This document shows positions 54,699 to 63,872 of a stretch of DNA of 64,000 nucleotides, piece after piece. The stretch spans positions 1,674,001 to 1,738,000 of the forward strand of contig NZ_PGET01000001.1 of NCBI RefSeq assembly GCF_002797975.1, in the 5' to 3' direction. A program made the position numbers and the translations under genes. How positions within the stretch are numbered: the first letter of the stretch is position 1; each line of letters begins with the position of its first letter. Origin of the DNA: [Clostridium] celerecrescens 18A. GTDB lineage: Bacteria > Bacillota > Clostridia > Lachnospirales > Lachnospiraceae. The notes beneath the pieces were generated by a model, which saw nothing but the letters and a program-made list of their open reading frames with translations, was not told the DNA's origin and searched no databases.

Positions 54699-55994
54699 TT
54701 ATTCTAATGGATTTTCAATATTATCTATTATTTCCCCTTTATCGCAATGTTTTAAAAAGAAATAAAATGTTGAATCAATTATATTAATAGTACGCTGAGA
54801 GATATCATAATCAAACAACGGTGGTTGGATTTTCTTAGCTGTTTGCAATTTTGCCAAACTACTCAATAGATACCCAATATCACTAGGCCTTATATCGGTA
54901 CTTCTGTGATGACGGCTTTTAATTATTTCTTCTATCTTTTTACGCGGCACACCCATTAAAATAGTGGAAAAATCCATACTTAAAATTGCAATAACAAAAT
55001 AGTATGGCAAGAAAAGAGGTTTTTTCTCCTTATCTTTAACATCTCTCTGCCCCTTTGCAATATCCTCCAGTGCACGAACATGTCTCGAAGAATAATCATC
55101 ACATTTTGCTGTAATGGCGTGATCAAGAGTCATCTGGTCAACAATATGTTTTCTGAGTCCTTGTTTTTGTAATATACCATTTTCCAGGCATAACAGTTTT
55201 AATAGCTCCTGAACAACTCCTATGCTTCCCATCGATTCCTCGCAGAGCCTTAGTAATATTTCATCAGAAATTTCAATATTAAGCTCTTCTGCTCCTTTTT
55301 TTGCTACACTAATAAATTCTGTGTTGTCCCACGGCTCAACCGGTATTTCTGCAATCCTATCTTGTAAATCTCCATTAAATTGAATAAGCCTGTTTTTTTC
55401 TTTCCATACACCTAAAATTATAAATCTTAATCCTAGCTCTTGAAAAGTGCGCAAATCAAACGCTAATTGTTTTTGAACATCACTAGAAAGATAATGAAAA
55501 TTTTCAAGAATTACAAATTTATCAGAATTGGCTTGTTTATATAAATCAAAAATGTCTTGTGGCAGTTCTAGGTTAAACTCTATTGATCGATAATTAAGCT
55601 GCTGTTCAGCTAATGCATTAACTTTTGCAGACCCTTCGATCTCCGCAGCCGCTAAAAATGGTAATTTAGATTTAATTTTTGCTACAGCTCCAATTTCAAC
55701 ATCTCCGCTCTTACTCTTCTGCTTATCGGTTAATATTTCAATACCAAGTTTTCTAAGAATCGATTTATAAATATCTGAAACCTGACTTTTGGGACTGCAG
55801 CTGACAGCTAAGCATTCACTATATGGCAAATATTTACTGACCAAAGCAGTTTTTCCTTGTTTTGATGCACCATAAACTATTATTTGTTTATCTGACCTTA
55901 GTGCGTTCTCAAATGACCCATCAACTTCCTGGCGTTCAATATAGCTTAGCACAGGTTTTCTACTAACCCCGAAGACTTCTTCTAATTTGACCAT
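54699..55994 (-). CDS. Orphan Orc/Cdc6-like AAA+ ATPase
   Basis: 431 residues. Walker A GASKQGKT at 42-49; a Walker-B-like FVILENFHYLS (about 160-170) has E164-N165 in place of the usual DE, followed by a typical sensor segment (RFIILGVWKEKNRL). The C-terminal third (from about 310) is helical and unassigned. This resembles small prokaryotic Orc/Cdc6-like or TniB-like ATPases, which are sometimes parts of defence or mobile systems. No partner effector gene is adjacent. RBS GGGGGAAG. Confidence 0.72.
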   Translation of the reverse strand: MVKLEEVFGVSRKPVLSYIERQEVDGSFENALRSDKQIIVYGASKQGKTALVSKYLPYSECLAVSCSPKSQVSDIYKSILRKLGIEILTDKQKSKSGDVEIGAVAKIKSKLPFLAAAEIEGSAKVNALAEQQLNYRSIEFNLELPQDIFDLYKQANSDKFVILENFHYLSSDVQKQLAFDLRTFQELGLRFIILGVWKEKNRLIQFNGDLQDRIAEIPVEPWDNTEFISVAKKGAEELNIEISDEILLRLCEESMGSIGVVQELLKLLCLENGILQKQGLRKHIVDQMTLDHAITAKCDDYSSRHVRALEDIAKGQRDVKDKEKKPLFLPYYFVIAILSMDFSTILMGVPRKKIEEIIKSRHHRSTDIRPSDIGYLLSSLAKLQTAKKIQPPLFDYDISQRTINIIDSTFYFFLKHCDKGEIIDNIENPLE

Positions 55995-56169
55995 AGGTAC
56001 TCTTCCCCCGTCACATTATATATTTAACTTATTATACAATGCATTTTCAGTTTTAACAAACAAAACGTAACTATAATAAAGTAATTTAAGCAAACCTGCA
56101 ACGAGACCAATGCCTATTGCAATCTGCATTCGCAGTATTGCATAGATGGTAAAAATTATTTAAGATAAT

Positions 56170-56748
56170 TTATAAATTTAAAAACCAAATAAATTGAGTC
56201 TCATGCCTATATTCAGGTTCATTATAATATGCATACTCATCAATCACACTAAGAGTTGCTCCTTGTTTATGATAAAATTTACAGGCAGGAACATTATTGT
56301 TCTGACATTCTATTTTCATTTGTACAAGTCCTTGACTGCGACACCAATTTGCAGCCATGTCAAATAATGTTTGACCAACTTTTTGCTGCTTGTATGTATC
56401 ATCCACACGAATATCCCATAATACTGCAAGGTCATCCCTATTTGAAAGCATATTTATTCCTTTTGTACGTGATACAATTGTTGCTGCTCCTATTGGTTTA
56501 TCACCATCAAAAGCCATGAAAAAAGCCCAAGTTGAAATATCCCATTGACTTCCCCAACGCATTACCGTTTCGTCTTCGCCAGTACAAAAGTCTTTTACAT
56601 AAGGTTTTATAGGGGTTTCGACAAGATTGAAACCACTTAATCCACGATTAATTTTATCTATTTTATAATAACTAGAAACATGAACACGCATAGGAATTAA
56701 GTCATATTGTGTGAAATATGTCTTATCCACCTTTTTATATGTAATCAT
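56170..56748 (-). CDS. GNAT acetyltransferase, streptothricin-acetyltransferase-like
   Basis: 192 residues with a GNAT core: beta strand LAVLWDIRVDDTYKQQKVGQTLFDMAANW carries the acetyl-CoA-binding Q/RxxGxG/A motif (QQKVGQ), followed by MKIECQNNNVPACKFYHKQGA. These segments resemble streptothricin N-acetyltransferases (SatA/Sat4), but specificity cannot be fixed. AAAGGAG precedes the ATG. Confidence 0.75.
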   Translation of the reverse strand: MITYKKVDKTYFTQYDLIPMRVHVSSYYKIDKINRGLSGFNLVETPIKPYVKDFCTGEDETVMRWGSQWDISTWAFFMAFDGDKPIGAATIVSRTKGINMLSNRDDLAVLWDIRVDDTYKQQKVGQTLFDMAANWCRSQGLVQMKIECQNNNVPACKFYHKQGATLSVIDEYAYYNEPEYRHETQFIWFLNL

Positions 56749-56834
56749 ATAATATCTCCTTTGATCTTATTAATTATTTTCACCCTATCCTTCTTATGTT
56801 AATTATATGATAGCTCGTTGTTTTTGAAAGATAT

Positions 56835-56867
56835 AAAAAAGCTATCAACATATCGAATGTTGACAGC
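56835..56867 (-). terminator. Terminator of the TetM-like gene
   Basis: On the minus strand GCTGTCAACAT pairs with ATGTTGATAGC (one mismatch) and is followed by TTTTTT, just beyond the stop of the 56978-58927 gene. Confidence 0.82.
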
Positions 56868-56977
56868 CTAAAGCGGCAACAATTCATTGCGGCTTTTCTT
56901 TATGTGTTTTTTCAAACTTCAGAATCTTTAACAATGATCCATAAACTCAAACTAAGTATAAAAATAAAATGCAACAA

Positions 56978-58927
56978 TTACCTAAGAGTATGCATATATT
57001 CTTCTGCATGATCCCAATTAACTACAAACGAAGTTCCCTTTTGGCAGAATACGGAACAAGAAGGATTATTAATATCCTCATTTGGGTTATATTGATAATG
57101 ATCAAGAACTTGGGCTTCATTATGACATTTATCATAATGAGAAAACGCCATAGATATACTTCCCTTGCCTCCGGACATTACCATCAGCTCTTCTCCGTAA
57201 TTCATAAATGAGGCAACAGGACCCTGACCTCTTATTACAGTTCTTCCACTTCCATCCGGAACCGGAGCTTCAAACCGGCCGGAATATTTTGTAATGTCAG
57301 TTAATACCCTTCCAGTTAATGGATCCGGGATTAATATCGTAAAACTGTAATAAGGCTCCAGAAGTAGGTTTTTGGCCTTCATAAGCCCCTGGCGAACCGC
57401 CCGGTATACTGCTTCACGAAAATCGCCGCCCTCAGTATGCTTAATATGAGAAATTCCATCAACCAGAATAACCTTAATATCCGTCAACTCAGATCCGGTC
57501 AAAACTCCTTTATGAATGGTTTCAAACACATGGGTACGCACCAGATTCTGATAATTGATCCCAAGTCTGTCCACATGACATTGACTCTCAAATGTAATCC
57601 CCTTCCCCCGCTCACCGGGTTCTATCCTTAATGCTACTTCCGCATAATGGCGAAGGGGTTCAAAATGTCCATACCCTGTAACCGGTTCCTCTACGGTTTC
57701 CATATAGATGATCTCTGGCTGTCCAAAGGATATCTTTGTCTGAAATCTTTCTAACACAACCTGTTCCAGAACCTCAAGCTGTATTTTACCCATGATATTC
57801 ACTTTTAACTGCCGCAAAGACTCTTCCCATACCACACTTAGCCCAGGTTCTTCTTCCTCCAGAATGTGAAACATCTTTAAGATTGCCCGGTCGGGTATCT
57901 CAGGCGAGTACAGGGCTCTTGCCTGAAGGGTGGGTTGAAGTGCCGGAACTACCGTATCACAGCACTCCCCAAGCCCTTGGCCTGCCCTGGTAGTCCGAAG
58001 CCCGGTGACAGCCACCACATCTCCTGCAGAAGCCGTCTGAAGGGCCGTAAAACGTTCTCCCTGAAATGTCCTTATCTGATGAACCTTCTCATCCGCTGAT
58101 AAAGAATCCCGGACATTGAGAATGCCGCTTAATATCTTCAAATACGTCATACGCTCTCCATGTACATCATATCGGATCTTAAACACTCTTCCTCTAAAAG
58201 GAGCTGATACCGGATAGGAAGTGTCTGTGTAACTATAAAAGATATTAAGAAATGCTTCTATTCCCTCTCCTATTAAAGCGCTGCCGCCAAAACAGGGGAA
58301 TAGCTTCCGGTTTTTAATCTGAGAAACAACGGCAGGTCTTACGTCATCAAATGTAATACTTCCATTCAACCATTTATCCAGTAATGCTTCATCCCATTCA
58401 GATACATTCTCAATGAAATCGTCTGTCAGGGAAGCCTCATTTCCCTTCTTAATGCTAATGCCTTGAAAATCCAGGATATTACCTGAAAAACGTTCACGAA
58501 TCTCTGTTAAAACTCTTTCATAAGATGCAGATATCACATCAAGTTTATTAATAAATAAAAAAACAGGTATATGATAACGCTCCAGCAGGTTCCATATGGC
58601 CTCTGTGTGGCCCTGTATTCCATCTGTGCCGTTGATCATAAGAACTGCATAGTCCATGATCTCCAAGGCCCGTTCCATCTCAGCGGAAAAGTCTGTATGG
58701 CCAGGCGTATCAATCAGATAATAAGTATCTTTGCCATGGGTAAAGCCGGCCATATCTGAAAATATGGTTATTCCTCTCTCCCTTTCGATATCATCATGAT
58801 CCATACATGCGTTTTTAGCATCTACACGGCCCAGAGCCCTGATTACCCCTTCTCTGTATAATACCTGCTCCGAAAAAGTGGTTTTTCCGGCGTCTACATG
58901 GGCCAAAATTCCAAAAGTTATCTTCAT
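56978..58927 (-). CDS. TetM/TetW-like ribosomal protection GTPase
   Basis: 649 residues, EF-G-like. GTP motifs AHVDAGKTT, RGITI, DTPGH and NKLD are intact, and the domain order G, II, III, IV, V matches Tet(M)/Tet(O). It is divergent in the tip region of domain IV from characterised tetracycline-protection proteins, and flanked by core genes, so it may be a chromosomal translation factor of unknown target rather than an acquired resistance gene. AAAGGA upstream. Confidence 0.83.
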   Translation of the reverse strand: MKITFGILAHVDAGKTTFSEQVLYREGVIRALGRVDAKNACMDHDDIERERGITIFSDMAGFTHGKDTYYLIDTPGHTDFSAEMERALEIMDYAVLMINGTDGIQGHTEAIWNLLERYHIPVFLFINKLDVISASYERVLTEIRERFSGNILDFQGISIKKGNEASLTDDFIENVSEWDEALLDKWLNGSITFDDVRPAVVSQIKNRKLFPCFGGSALIGEGIEAFLNIFYSYTDTSYPVSAPFRGRVFKIRYDVHGERMTYLKILSGILNVRDSLSADEKVHQIRTFQGERFTALQTASAGDVVAVTGLRTTRAGQGLGECCDTVVPALQPTLQARALYSPEIPDRAILKMFHILEEEEPGLSVVWEESLRQLKVNIMGKIQLEVLEQVVLERFQTKISFGQPEIIYMETVEEPVTGYGHFEPLRHYAEVALRIEPGERGKGITFESQCHVDRLGINYQNLVRTHVFETIHKGVLTGSELTDIKVILVDGISHIKHTEGGDFREAVYRAVRQGLMKAKNLLLEPYYSFTILIPDPLTGRVLTDITKYSGRFEAPVPDGSGRTVIRGQGPVASFMNYGEELMVMSGGKGSISMAFSHYDKCHNEAQVLDHYQYNPNEDINNPSCSVFCQKGTSFVVNWDHAEEYMHTLR

Positions 58928-59073
58928 AATTATTTTTAATCCTTTGACTATAAGAATAATTCTGAACTTAATAATGCATGATTTATGCCTCTATAAGAGA
59001 CGTTGCATTTATTATTCTAAGATATAATTCCAATAAAATCAATGGATTTAAAAATAGCGGCTTATTTTTCTAT

Positions 59074-59388
59074 TTATCTCACTCCTGAATCAGAATCAGA
59101 TGCAAAGTATACGACAGTCAGATACTGTCCGCTGTGTATGGTATCTTCTTTTAATCCGTTTATGTTTTTTAATTCTTTTACATATTGGGCAGTGGTCATA
59201 CCACTGTTCTCCAGATACGTTCCGGCAATGCTCCATAAGCTGTCCCCCTTTTGGATCTCAATGCTGGTATAATACTTCTCCAACGCCGGAATTTCCGTCT
59301 CTCCGGCAAGGGCATTCATTATAGAATTGCCAAAAAAATGAGAACCAAGTAAAACGACCAATGACAGTGCAATTAATTGCTTCATCAT
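59074..59388 (-). CDS. YneA-like LysM protein divergent from lexA
   Basis: About 104 residues: a membrane-anchor or signal segment (LIALSLVVLLGSHFFGNSI) then one LysM domain (YTSIEIQKGDSLWSIAGTYLENSG...QYVKELKNIN). It sits opposite lexA with shared LexA boxes, as in Bacillus, where YneA suppresses cell division in the SOS response. The ATG at 59388 is eight bases from AAGGAGG; 59394 is too close to it. Confidence 0.83.
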   Translation of the reverse strand: MMKQLIALSLVVLLGSHFFGNSIMNALAGETEIPALEKYYTSIEIQKGDSLWSIAGTYLENSGMTTAQYVKELKNINGLKEDTIHSGQYLTVVYFASDSDSGVR

Positions 59389-59418
59389 ATGCATACCTCC
59401 TTTAAAACAATCCCAAAC

Positions 59419-59528
59419 AGAACATAGGTTCTTTTTCTGTCATCATCATACCACTGCGAACATATGTTTGTCAATTGATTTTGCATTTTTTCGAACAAAG
59501 GTTTGCATTTTTATCGAACATATGTTAC
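59419..59528. promoter_or_regulatory. Four LexA boxes between the LysM gene and lexA
   Basis: AGAACATAGGTTCT (59419-59432), CGAACATATGTTTG (59457-59470), CGAACAAAGGTTTG (59492-59505) and CGAACATATGTTAC (59515-59528) all match the Gram-positive LexA consensus CGAACnnnnGTTCG. The last overlaps a likely lexA -10 (TACTAT), so lexA probably autorepresses. Confidence 0.92.
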
Positions 59529-59565
59529 TATAGTTTTAATGAATAAGGATTGAGGAGGCCGTACC

Positions 59566-60186
59566 ATGGCGCAAGAGAGAATTACCCCAAAACAGCAGGA
59601 AATTTTGGAATATATAAAAGAAACAATATTAAAGAAGGGTTATCCACCGGCAGTCAGGGAGATTTGCGAAGCGGTCTGTTTAAAATCAACATCATCCGTT
59701 CACTCTCACCTGGAAACGCTCGAAGAAAAAGGATACATAAGAAGAGACCCAACCAAGCCCAGAACCATTGAGATCATAGACGACTGCTTTCAGCTGACTC
59801 GCAGGGAAGTTGTAAACGTTCCGCTTCTTGGTACCGTAGCGGCCGGACAACCTCTTTATGCAGAGGAAAACATTGAGAATTATTATCCCATACCAGCTGA
59901 CATTCTTCCAAACGCTGAGACCTTCATGTTAAAAGTTAAGGGAAACAGCATGATTAATGCAGGCATACTTGAGGGTGATCAGATTATTGTTGAACACTGC
60001 CCGACAGCCCATAACGGCGAAATTGTGGTGGCATTGGTTGATGATTCCGCAACTGTAAAACGGTTTTTTAAAGAAAAGGGACATTACCGCCTGCAGCCAG
60101 AGAATGATTCCATGGATCCGATTATTGTAGACAATGTTGAGATCCTGGGTAAAGTAATCGGTCTGTTCCGTTTGGGGATTCATTGA
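59566..60186 (+). CDS. lexA: LexA SOS repressor
   Basis: 206 residues. N-terminal winged helix with TSSVHSHLETLEEKGYIRRD, cleavage site Ala93-Gly94 (VAAGQP), and the S24-peptidase dyad S128 (GNSMI) and K165 (ATVKRFF). GAGGAGG precedes the ATG. It is the autoregulated master of the SOS response; its targets here include the divergent LysM gene. Confidence 0.97.
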   Translation: MAQERITPKQQEILEYIKETILKKGYPPAVREICEAVCLKSTSSVHSHLETLEEKGYIRRDPTKPRTIEIIDDCFQLTRREVVNVPLLGTVAAGQPLYAEENIENYYPIPADILPNAETFMLKVKGNSMINAGILEGDQIIVEHCPTAHNGEIVVALVDDSATVKRFFKEKGHYRLQPENDSMDPIIVDNVEILGKVIGLFRLGIH

Positions 60187-60245
60187 GAATGATTCATTGA
60201 GATTTTTAATTCATTGAGATTTTTAATTGAGAAACGTGATTTTGT

Positions 60246-60282
60246 CTCAAGGTTTACATAATTAATTTATGTAAACCTTGAG
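60246..60282 (+). other. Perfect 16-bp hairpin after lexA without T-tract
   Basis: CTCAAGGTTTACATAA (60246-60261) and TTATGTAAACCTTGAG (60267-60282) with a 5-base loop. The preceding sequence repeats TTCATTGAGATTTTTAA. It lacks the T run of an intrinsic terminator. Confidence 0.7.
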
Positions 60283-60430
60283 CAGACTAAAACATTCATT
60301 TATCAATTATTACAAGACTTGTAACAAGGCATAAAATAAAACATAAATAAGACACAAATGATACGATACTTATTTTGCAGGAATATTAGCAGTTTCATAC
60401 TGCAATAAGACTGTAATAAAAACTGCAATG

Positions 60431-60464
60431 AAAAAACGGCTCACAGATTCTGTTAAGCCGTTTT
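60431..60464 (-). terminator. Terminator after rsfS
   Basis: Minus strand AAAACGGCTTAACAG-ATTCTGTGAGCCGTTTTTT stem, with one mismatch in the stem, at the end of the obg-rsfS operon. Confidence 0.88.
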
Positions 60465-60483
60465 ACCCAATTAAATTCCATTC

Positions 60484-60846
60484 TTATGATAAAGCTTCCA
60501 ATTCGTCAGCCTCAATTTTCTTTCCATCTCTCCAGATTCTTTCCAGATCATAGAACAAACGATTTTCACGATCAAATACATGGACAATGATATCACCATA
60601 ATCCATGAGTATCCAGTTAGCAGACTGATAGCCCTCTATCTGTTTGCAGACAAATCCCTTTTTTCCAAGTTCTTCCTCTACATTGTCAACCATGGCCTGT
60701 ACCTGATTTGCATTGTTACCGCTGGCAATAATAAAATAATCTGCCATTACGGATACTTTGCAGATATCAATAATTCTGATATCTTCCCCTTTTTTATCTG
60801 ATAAAGCCGCAAAAGCGGTTTTTACCATCTCTACTGACTGATTCAT
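60484..60846 (-). CDS. rsfS: Ribosomal silencing factor RsfS
   Basis: 120 residues of the RsfS/iojap family, which bind L14 (uL14) and block 30S-50S joining in starvation. The KGEDIRIIDICKVSVMADYFIIASGNNANQVQAM start and the WILMDYGDIIVHVF segment are typical. It overlaps yqeK (ATGA) as the last gene of the cluster. Confidence 0.92.
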   Translation of the reverse strand: MNQSVEMVKTAFAALSDKKGEDIRIIDICKVSVMADYFIIASGNNANQVQAMVDNVEEELGKKGFVCKQIEGYQSANWILMDYGDIIVHVFDRENRLFYDLERIWRDGKKIEADELEALS

Positions 60847-61439
60847 CCTTGTTCTCCCTTCTTTTCTTCGTGAACCTGCTTATAATAAGCATATGCCTGC
60901 TTTGACATAGAGTCCACAAAACTGCCTTTTCCTTCCAGATAATCCAAGGTTTCCTTAAGGATCTGATAAACACACTCATCTAAGTCCACAAAAGCTACAG
61001 ACCGCACAAGAGCCAGATTCACCGCTCTGTTGCGTCTGGGTTCAATATAATCCGCCGTAAAAACGATTTTTTCCAATATGGACATCTCTGCTCTGCCGGT
61101 GGTATGCCACCGGATCGCGTTTAAGATCTCATCGTCATTGATGCGGTATTTATGCTCAGCAAGCCATGCCCCATATTTTGCATGGAGTACGACCGGGGCC
61201 CTCAATTCGTCGTCAGTCAATGGAAGATCTTGTTTCTTGCATTTTTTAATAATATCTTCATCACCATAAGGCTTGGCACAATCATGAAGCAGGCCGGCCA
61301 GCTCCGCTTTATTTAAATCACATCCATAGCGCATAGCCAATGCGGTGCAAATAAATGATACACTGATCGTATGCTCAAACCTGGAAGGAGTTAAACTCCC
61401 CTTTAAATCATTTCTCAACTCTAAGATAAGATCCTTCAT
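60843..61439 (-). CDS. yqeK: Bis(5'-nucleosyl)-tetraphosphatase YqeK (HD family)
   Basis: 198 residues. HD-domain metal ligands: H at RFEHT, HD in LLHDCAKPYG, the H of VLHAKYG and the H in RWHTTG. Symmetrical Ap4A hydrolase; dinucleotide turnover. It overlaps nadD by four bases. Confidence 0.9.
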   Translation of the reverse strand: MKDLILELRNDLKGSLTPSRFEHTISVSFICTALAMRYGCDLNKAELAGLLHDCAKPYGDEDIIKKCKKQDLPLTDDELRAPVVLHAKYGAWLAEHKYRINDDEILNAIRWHTTGRAEMSILEKIVFTADYIEPRRNRAVNLALVRSVAFVDLDECVYQILKETLDYLEGKGSFVDSMSKQAYAYYKQVHEEKKGEQG

Positions 61440-62053
61440 GGTTCCAACTCCTGATATAAACCGTGGGCTTCAATATATTCGATGACCTCCCGCGGTACAT
61501 AGTCTGATATGGACTGCCCACTGGCAATCATGCGGCGTAGCTCTGCAGAAGAGATATCCATTTCCCCGCAGTGAAGCGTGCGGATATCCGCGCCATACTT
61601 GTTGGCCAGATAAGCTATCTGCCTGTCCATGGGACGGTCCGCTTCCTCATATTCCCGCCGGGCAGTCAATATGACTGCCTGGGTCAACACCTGGTCCGGC
61701 TCATACCAATTCTCAATCTCATATAAAGAATCAGCTCCAATGATGAAATAAAAAGAATGCTCCGGATATTCTTCGTGCAGTAATCTTAACGTCTGCGCCG
61801 TATACGTATTTCCGGTTCGCCTTACTTCAAAATCCGAACAGACTAAGCCTTCATGATCTTTCACGGCAAGTTCTGTCATGGCAAGACGGGTAGCCGGTAC
61901 TGACACATTACGGTTCTTTTTATGAGGCGGATGTCCGGAAGGCATATACCAGACTTCATTTAAGCCATATTCCTTATATGCCTGCCTGCCAATCATTAAA
62001 TGTCCATTGTGGATTGGATCAAACGTACCGCCCATAATGCCTATTCTACCCAT
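61436..62053 (-). CDS. nadD: Nicotinate-nucleotide adenylyltransferase
   Basis: 205 residues. GGTFDPIHNGH carries the HxGH active site and ISSAELRRMI the C-terminal ISS-type motif; SGHPPHK precedes it. Joins NaMN with ATP to make NaAD in NAD biosynthesis. It lies between yhbY and yqeK in one operon. Confidence 0.94.
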   Translation of the reverse strand: MGRIGIMGGTFDPIHNGHLMIGRQAYKEYGLNEVWYMPSGHPPHKKNRNVSVPATRLAMTELAVKDHEGLVCSDFEVRRTGNTYTAQTLRLLHEEYPEHSFYFIIGADSLYEIENWYEPDQVLTQAVILTARREYEEADRPMDRQIAYLANKYGADIRTLHCGEMDISSAELRRMIASGQSISDYVPREVIEYIEAHGLYQELEP

Positions 62054-62088
62054 AATCTTCGACTCCCTGACCCAAAAATGAAACAGGA

Positions 62089-62385
62089 TTATTTTGGAAG
62101 CACGATCTTCCTTTTGTTTTCCTCTTTCGCCTGCTTATAAAGGATAATCTTTCTTCCGATCACCTGAACGACCTCGGAGTGAGTTCTCTCTGCTAATACT
62201 TCAGCAATACTGCTTCCATCATCCAGGCAATTCTTTAGTACCGTAATCTTTATTAATTCTCTGGCTTCCAGTGCCTCTGCAACCCCATTGGTGATCTCAG
62301 GTGTCAGGCTGGACTTTCCAATCTGGAAGATAGGATCTATATTCATCGCCAATCCCTTTAAATAGGATCTCTGCTTACTTGTCAT
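62089..62385 (-). CDS. yhbY: YhbY-family RNA-binding protein
   Basis: 98 residues with a CRM-type RNA-binding fold: LTSKQRSYLKGLAM-like start, IFQIGKSSLTPEI and the IGRKIILYKQA end. Associates with pre-50S ribosome particles. AGGAG upstream. Confidence 0.9.
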   Translation of the reverse strand: MTSKQRSYLKGLAMNIDPIFQIGKSSLTPEITNGVAEALEARELIKITVLKNCLDDGSSIAEVLAERTHSEVVQVIGRKIILYKQAKEENKRKIVLPK

Positions 62386-62399
62386 ATTATTCTCCTCTG

Positions 62400-63683
62400 C
62401 TATTTGTAATAGTCAAATTCAAGACCATACATGCGGACCGTATCTCCTTCTTCAATTCCCGCCTGTTCCAGCTCATCTAAAATTCCGTTTTCTTTTAAGA
62501 ATTTCTGGAAGAAGGTAAAACCTTTTTCTGATTCCAGATTCGTATAGCCTAACATCTTTTCAATACGGGGACCTTCTACCACGTAAACTCCATCTTCTGT
62601 TACTTCCACAGAATAAGGAAGAAGTGCATCCCCCAGGCTCTTAACATCGAATTCCTTTTCAAATATAATCGGACTTAAATTCACAGTCTGAAGCAATTCA
62701 TAGATAGCATATAACAATTCTTTTACTCCCTTACCGCTTACTGCAGATATAGGATAAACCTTAACACCCTGGGGTTCAAATTCCGCCTTAAGCTTTTCAA
62801 CCGGATCTTCACCGTCATCAAATATCGCATCAGTCTTATTGGCTGCAATGATTTGAGGACGTTCCATCAATTCCGGATTATAAGCCTTCAGCTCCTTATT
62901 GATTGCATGGATATCCGCAATAGGATCTCTTCCTTCCGTAGATGCGGCATCCACCACATGAACCAGGACTCTTGTCCGCTCAATATGACGGAGAAAATCA
63001 TGTCCTAATCCAACACCCTCAGAAGCGCCCTCAATAAGCCCTGGAATATCAGCCATAACAAAGCCCTTTCCTCCATCCATATCCACAACGCCTAAATGTG
63101 GGTTCAAGGTTGTAAAATGATAATTGGCTATTTTAGGCCTTGCATTGCTGACTCTGGAAAGAAGTGTGGATTTTCCAACGTTTGGAAAACCAACTAGACC
63201 TACATCCGCAATCACCTTTAATTCAAGCTGTACCCAAAGTTCCTGGCAAGGCTGGCCAGGCTGGGCATATTTGGGGGCCTGCATGGTAGGAGTTGCATAA
63301 TGCATATTCCCCTGTCCGCCTTTGCCACCTCTTAATATAACTTCCCTGCGGTTCTCGCCGGACATATCGGCAATAACTTTTCCGGACTCAAAATCCTTGA
63401 GCACTGTGCCTTCCGGAACTTTGATCACCAGGTTTCCGCCGTCTTTTCCATGGCATCGGCGTTTTCCGCCTGATTCCCCGTCCTGTGCGGTATATTTGTG
63501 AATATGCCGGAAATCACTTAATGTGTTAAGGCCTTCATCTACCTCAAATATAATATCACCGCCGCGGCCGCCGTCACCGCCGTCAGGACCGCCGCACGGA
63601 ACATAAATTTCCCTGCGGAAACTGACATGACCGTCACCGCCTTTTCCGGACCTTATAAATATTTTTGCTCTATCGGCAAACAT
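62400..63683 (-). CDS. obgE: GTPase Obg/CgtA
   Basis: 427 residues. Glycine-rich Obg domain (to about 155), G domain with GFPNVGKST, DIPGLIEGAS and NKTD, then OCT domain at the C-terminus. Ribosome-associated GTPase that couples growth and stress control. It lies between rpmA and yhbY, the usual order. Confidence 0.96.
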   Translation of the reverse strand: MFADRAKIFIRSGKGGDGHVSFRREIYVPCGGPDGGDGGRGGDIIFEVDEGLNTLSDFRHIHKYTAQDGESGGKRRCHGKDGGNLVIKVPEGTVLKDFESGKVIADMSGENRREVILRGGKGGQGNMHYATPTMQAPKYAQPGQPCQELWVQLELKVIADVGLVGFPNVGKSTLLSRVSNARPKIANYHFTTLNPHLGVVDMDGGKGFVMADIPGLIEGASEGVGLGHDFLRHIERTRVLVHVVDAASTEGRDPIADIHAINKELKAYNPELMERPQIIAANKTDAIFDDGEDPVEKLKAEFEPQGVKVYPISAVSGKGVKELLYAIYELLQTVNLSPIIFEKEFDVKSLGDALLPYSVEVTEDGVYVVEGPRIEKMLGYTNLESEKGFTFFQKFLKENGILDELEQAGIEEGDTVRMYGLEFDYYK

Positions 63684-63717
63684 TCATTCACCTGTTACCT
63701 TTCTTTTCGATTAAAAT

Positions 63718-63775
63718 TAGGGTTTAACCCTTCCTTTAAAGGGTTAAGCCCCTTTCTTAAAGGGTTCAACCCTAA
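63718..63775. repeat. Palindromic GGGTTAACCC-type repeat between obgE and rpmA
   Basis: TTAGGGTT (63718-63725) and AACCCTAA (63768-63775) are outer arms, and inside are AACCCTT and AAAGGGTT pairs at 63727-63745 and further copies at 63750-63770. It could form a multi-arm structure in either strand. Confidence 0.7.
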
Positions 63776-63831
63776 ATTGAGCATGAGCAGCGAATTTTTG
63801 AATACAGGCAGCCAGACAGGTCCTGTATTTT

Positions 63832-63866
63832 AAAAAACGGCTCCATACGTCTAAGGTATGAAGCCG
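63832..63866 (-). terminator. Terminator after rpmA
   Basis: Minus strand CGGCTTCATAC pairs with GTATGGAGCCG (63838-63866 region), followed by TTTTTT. It lies just past the rpmA stop, so it could separate rpmA from obgE. Confidence 0.8.
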
Positions 63867-63872
63867 GTCCAA

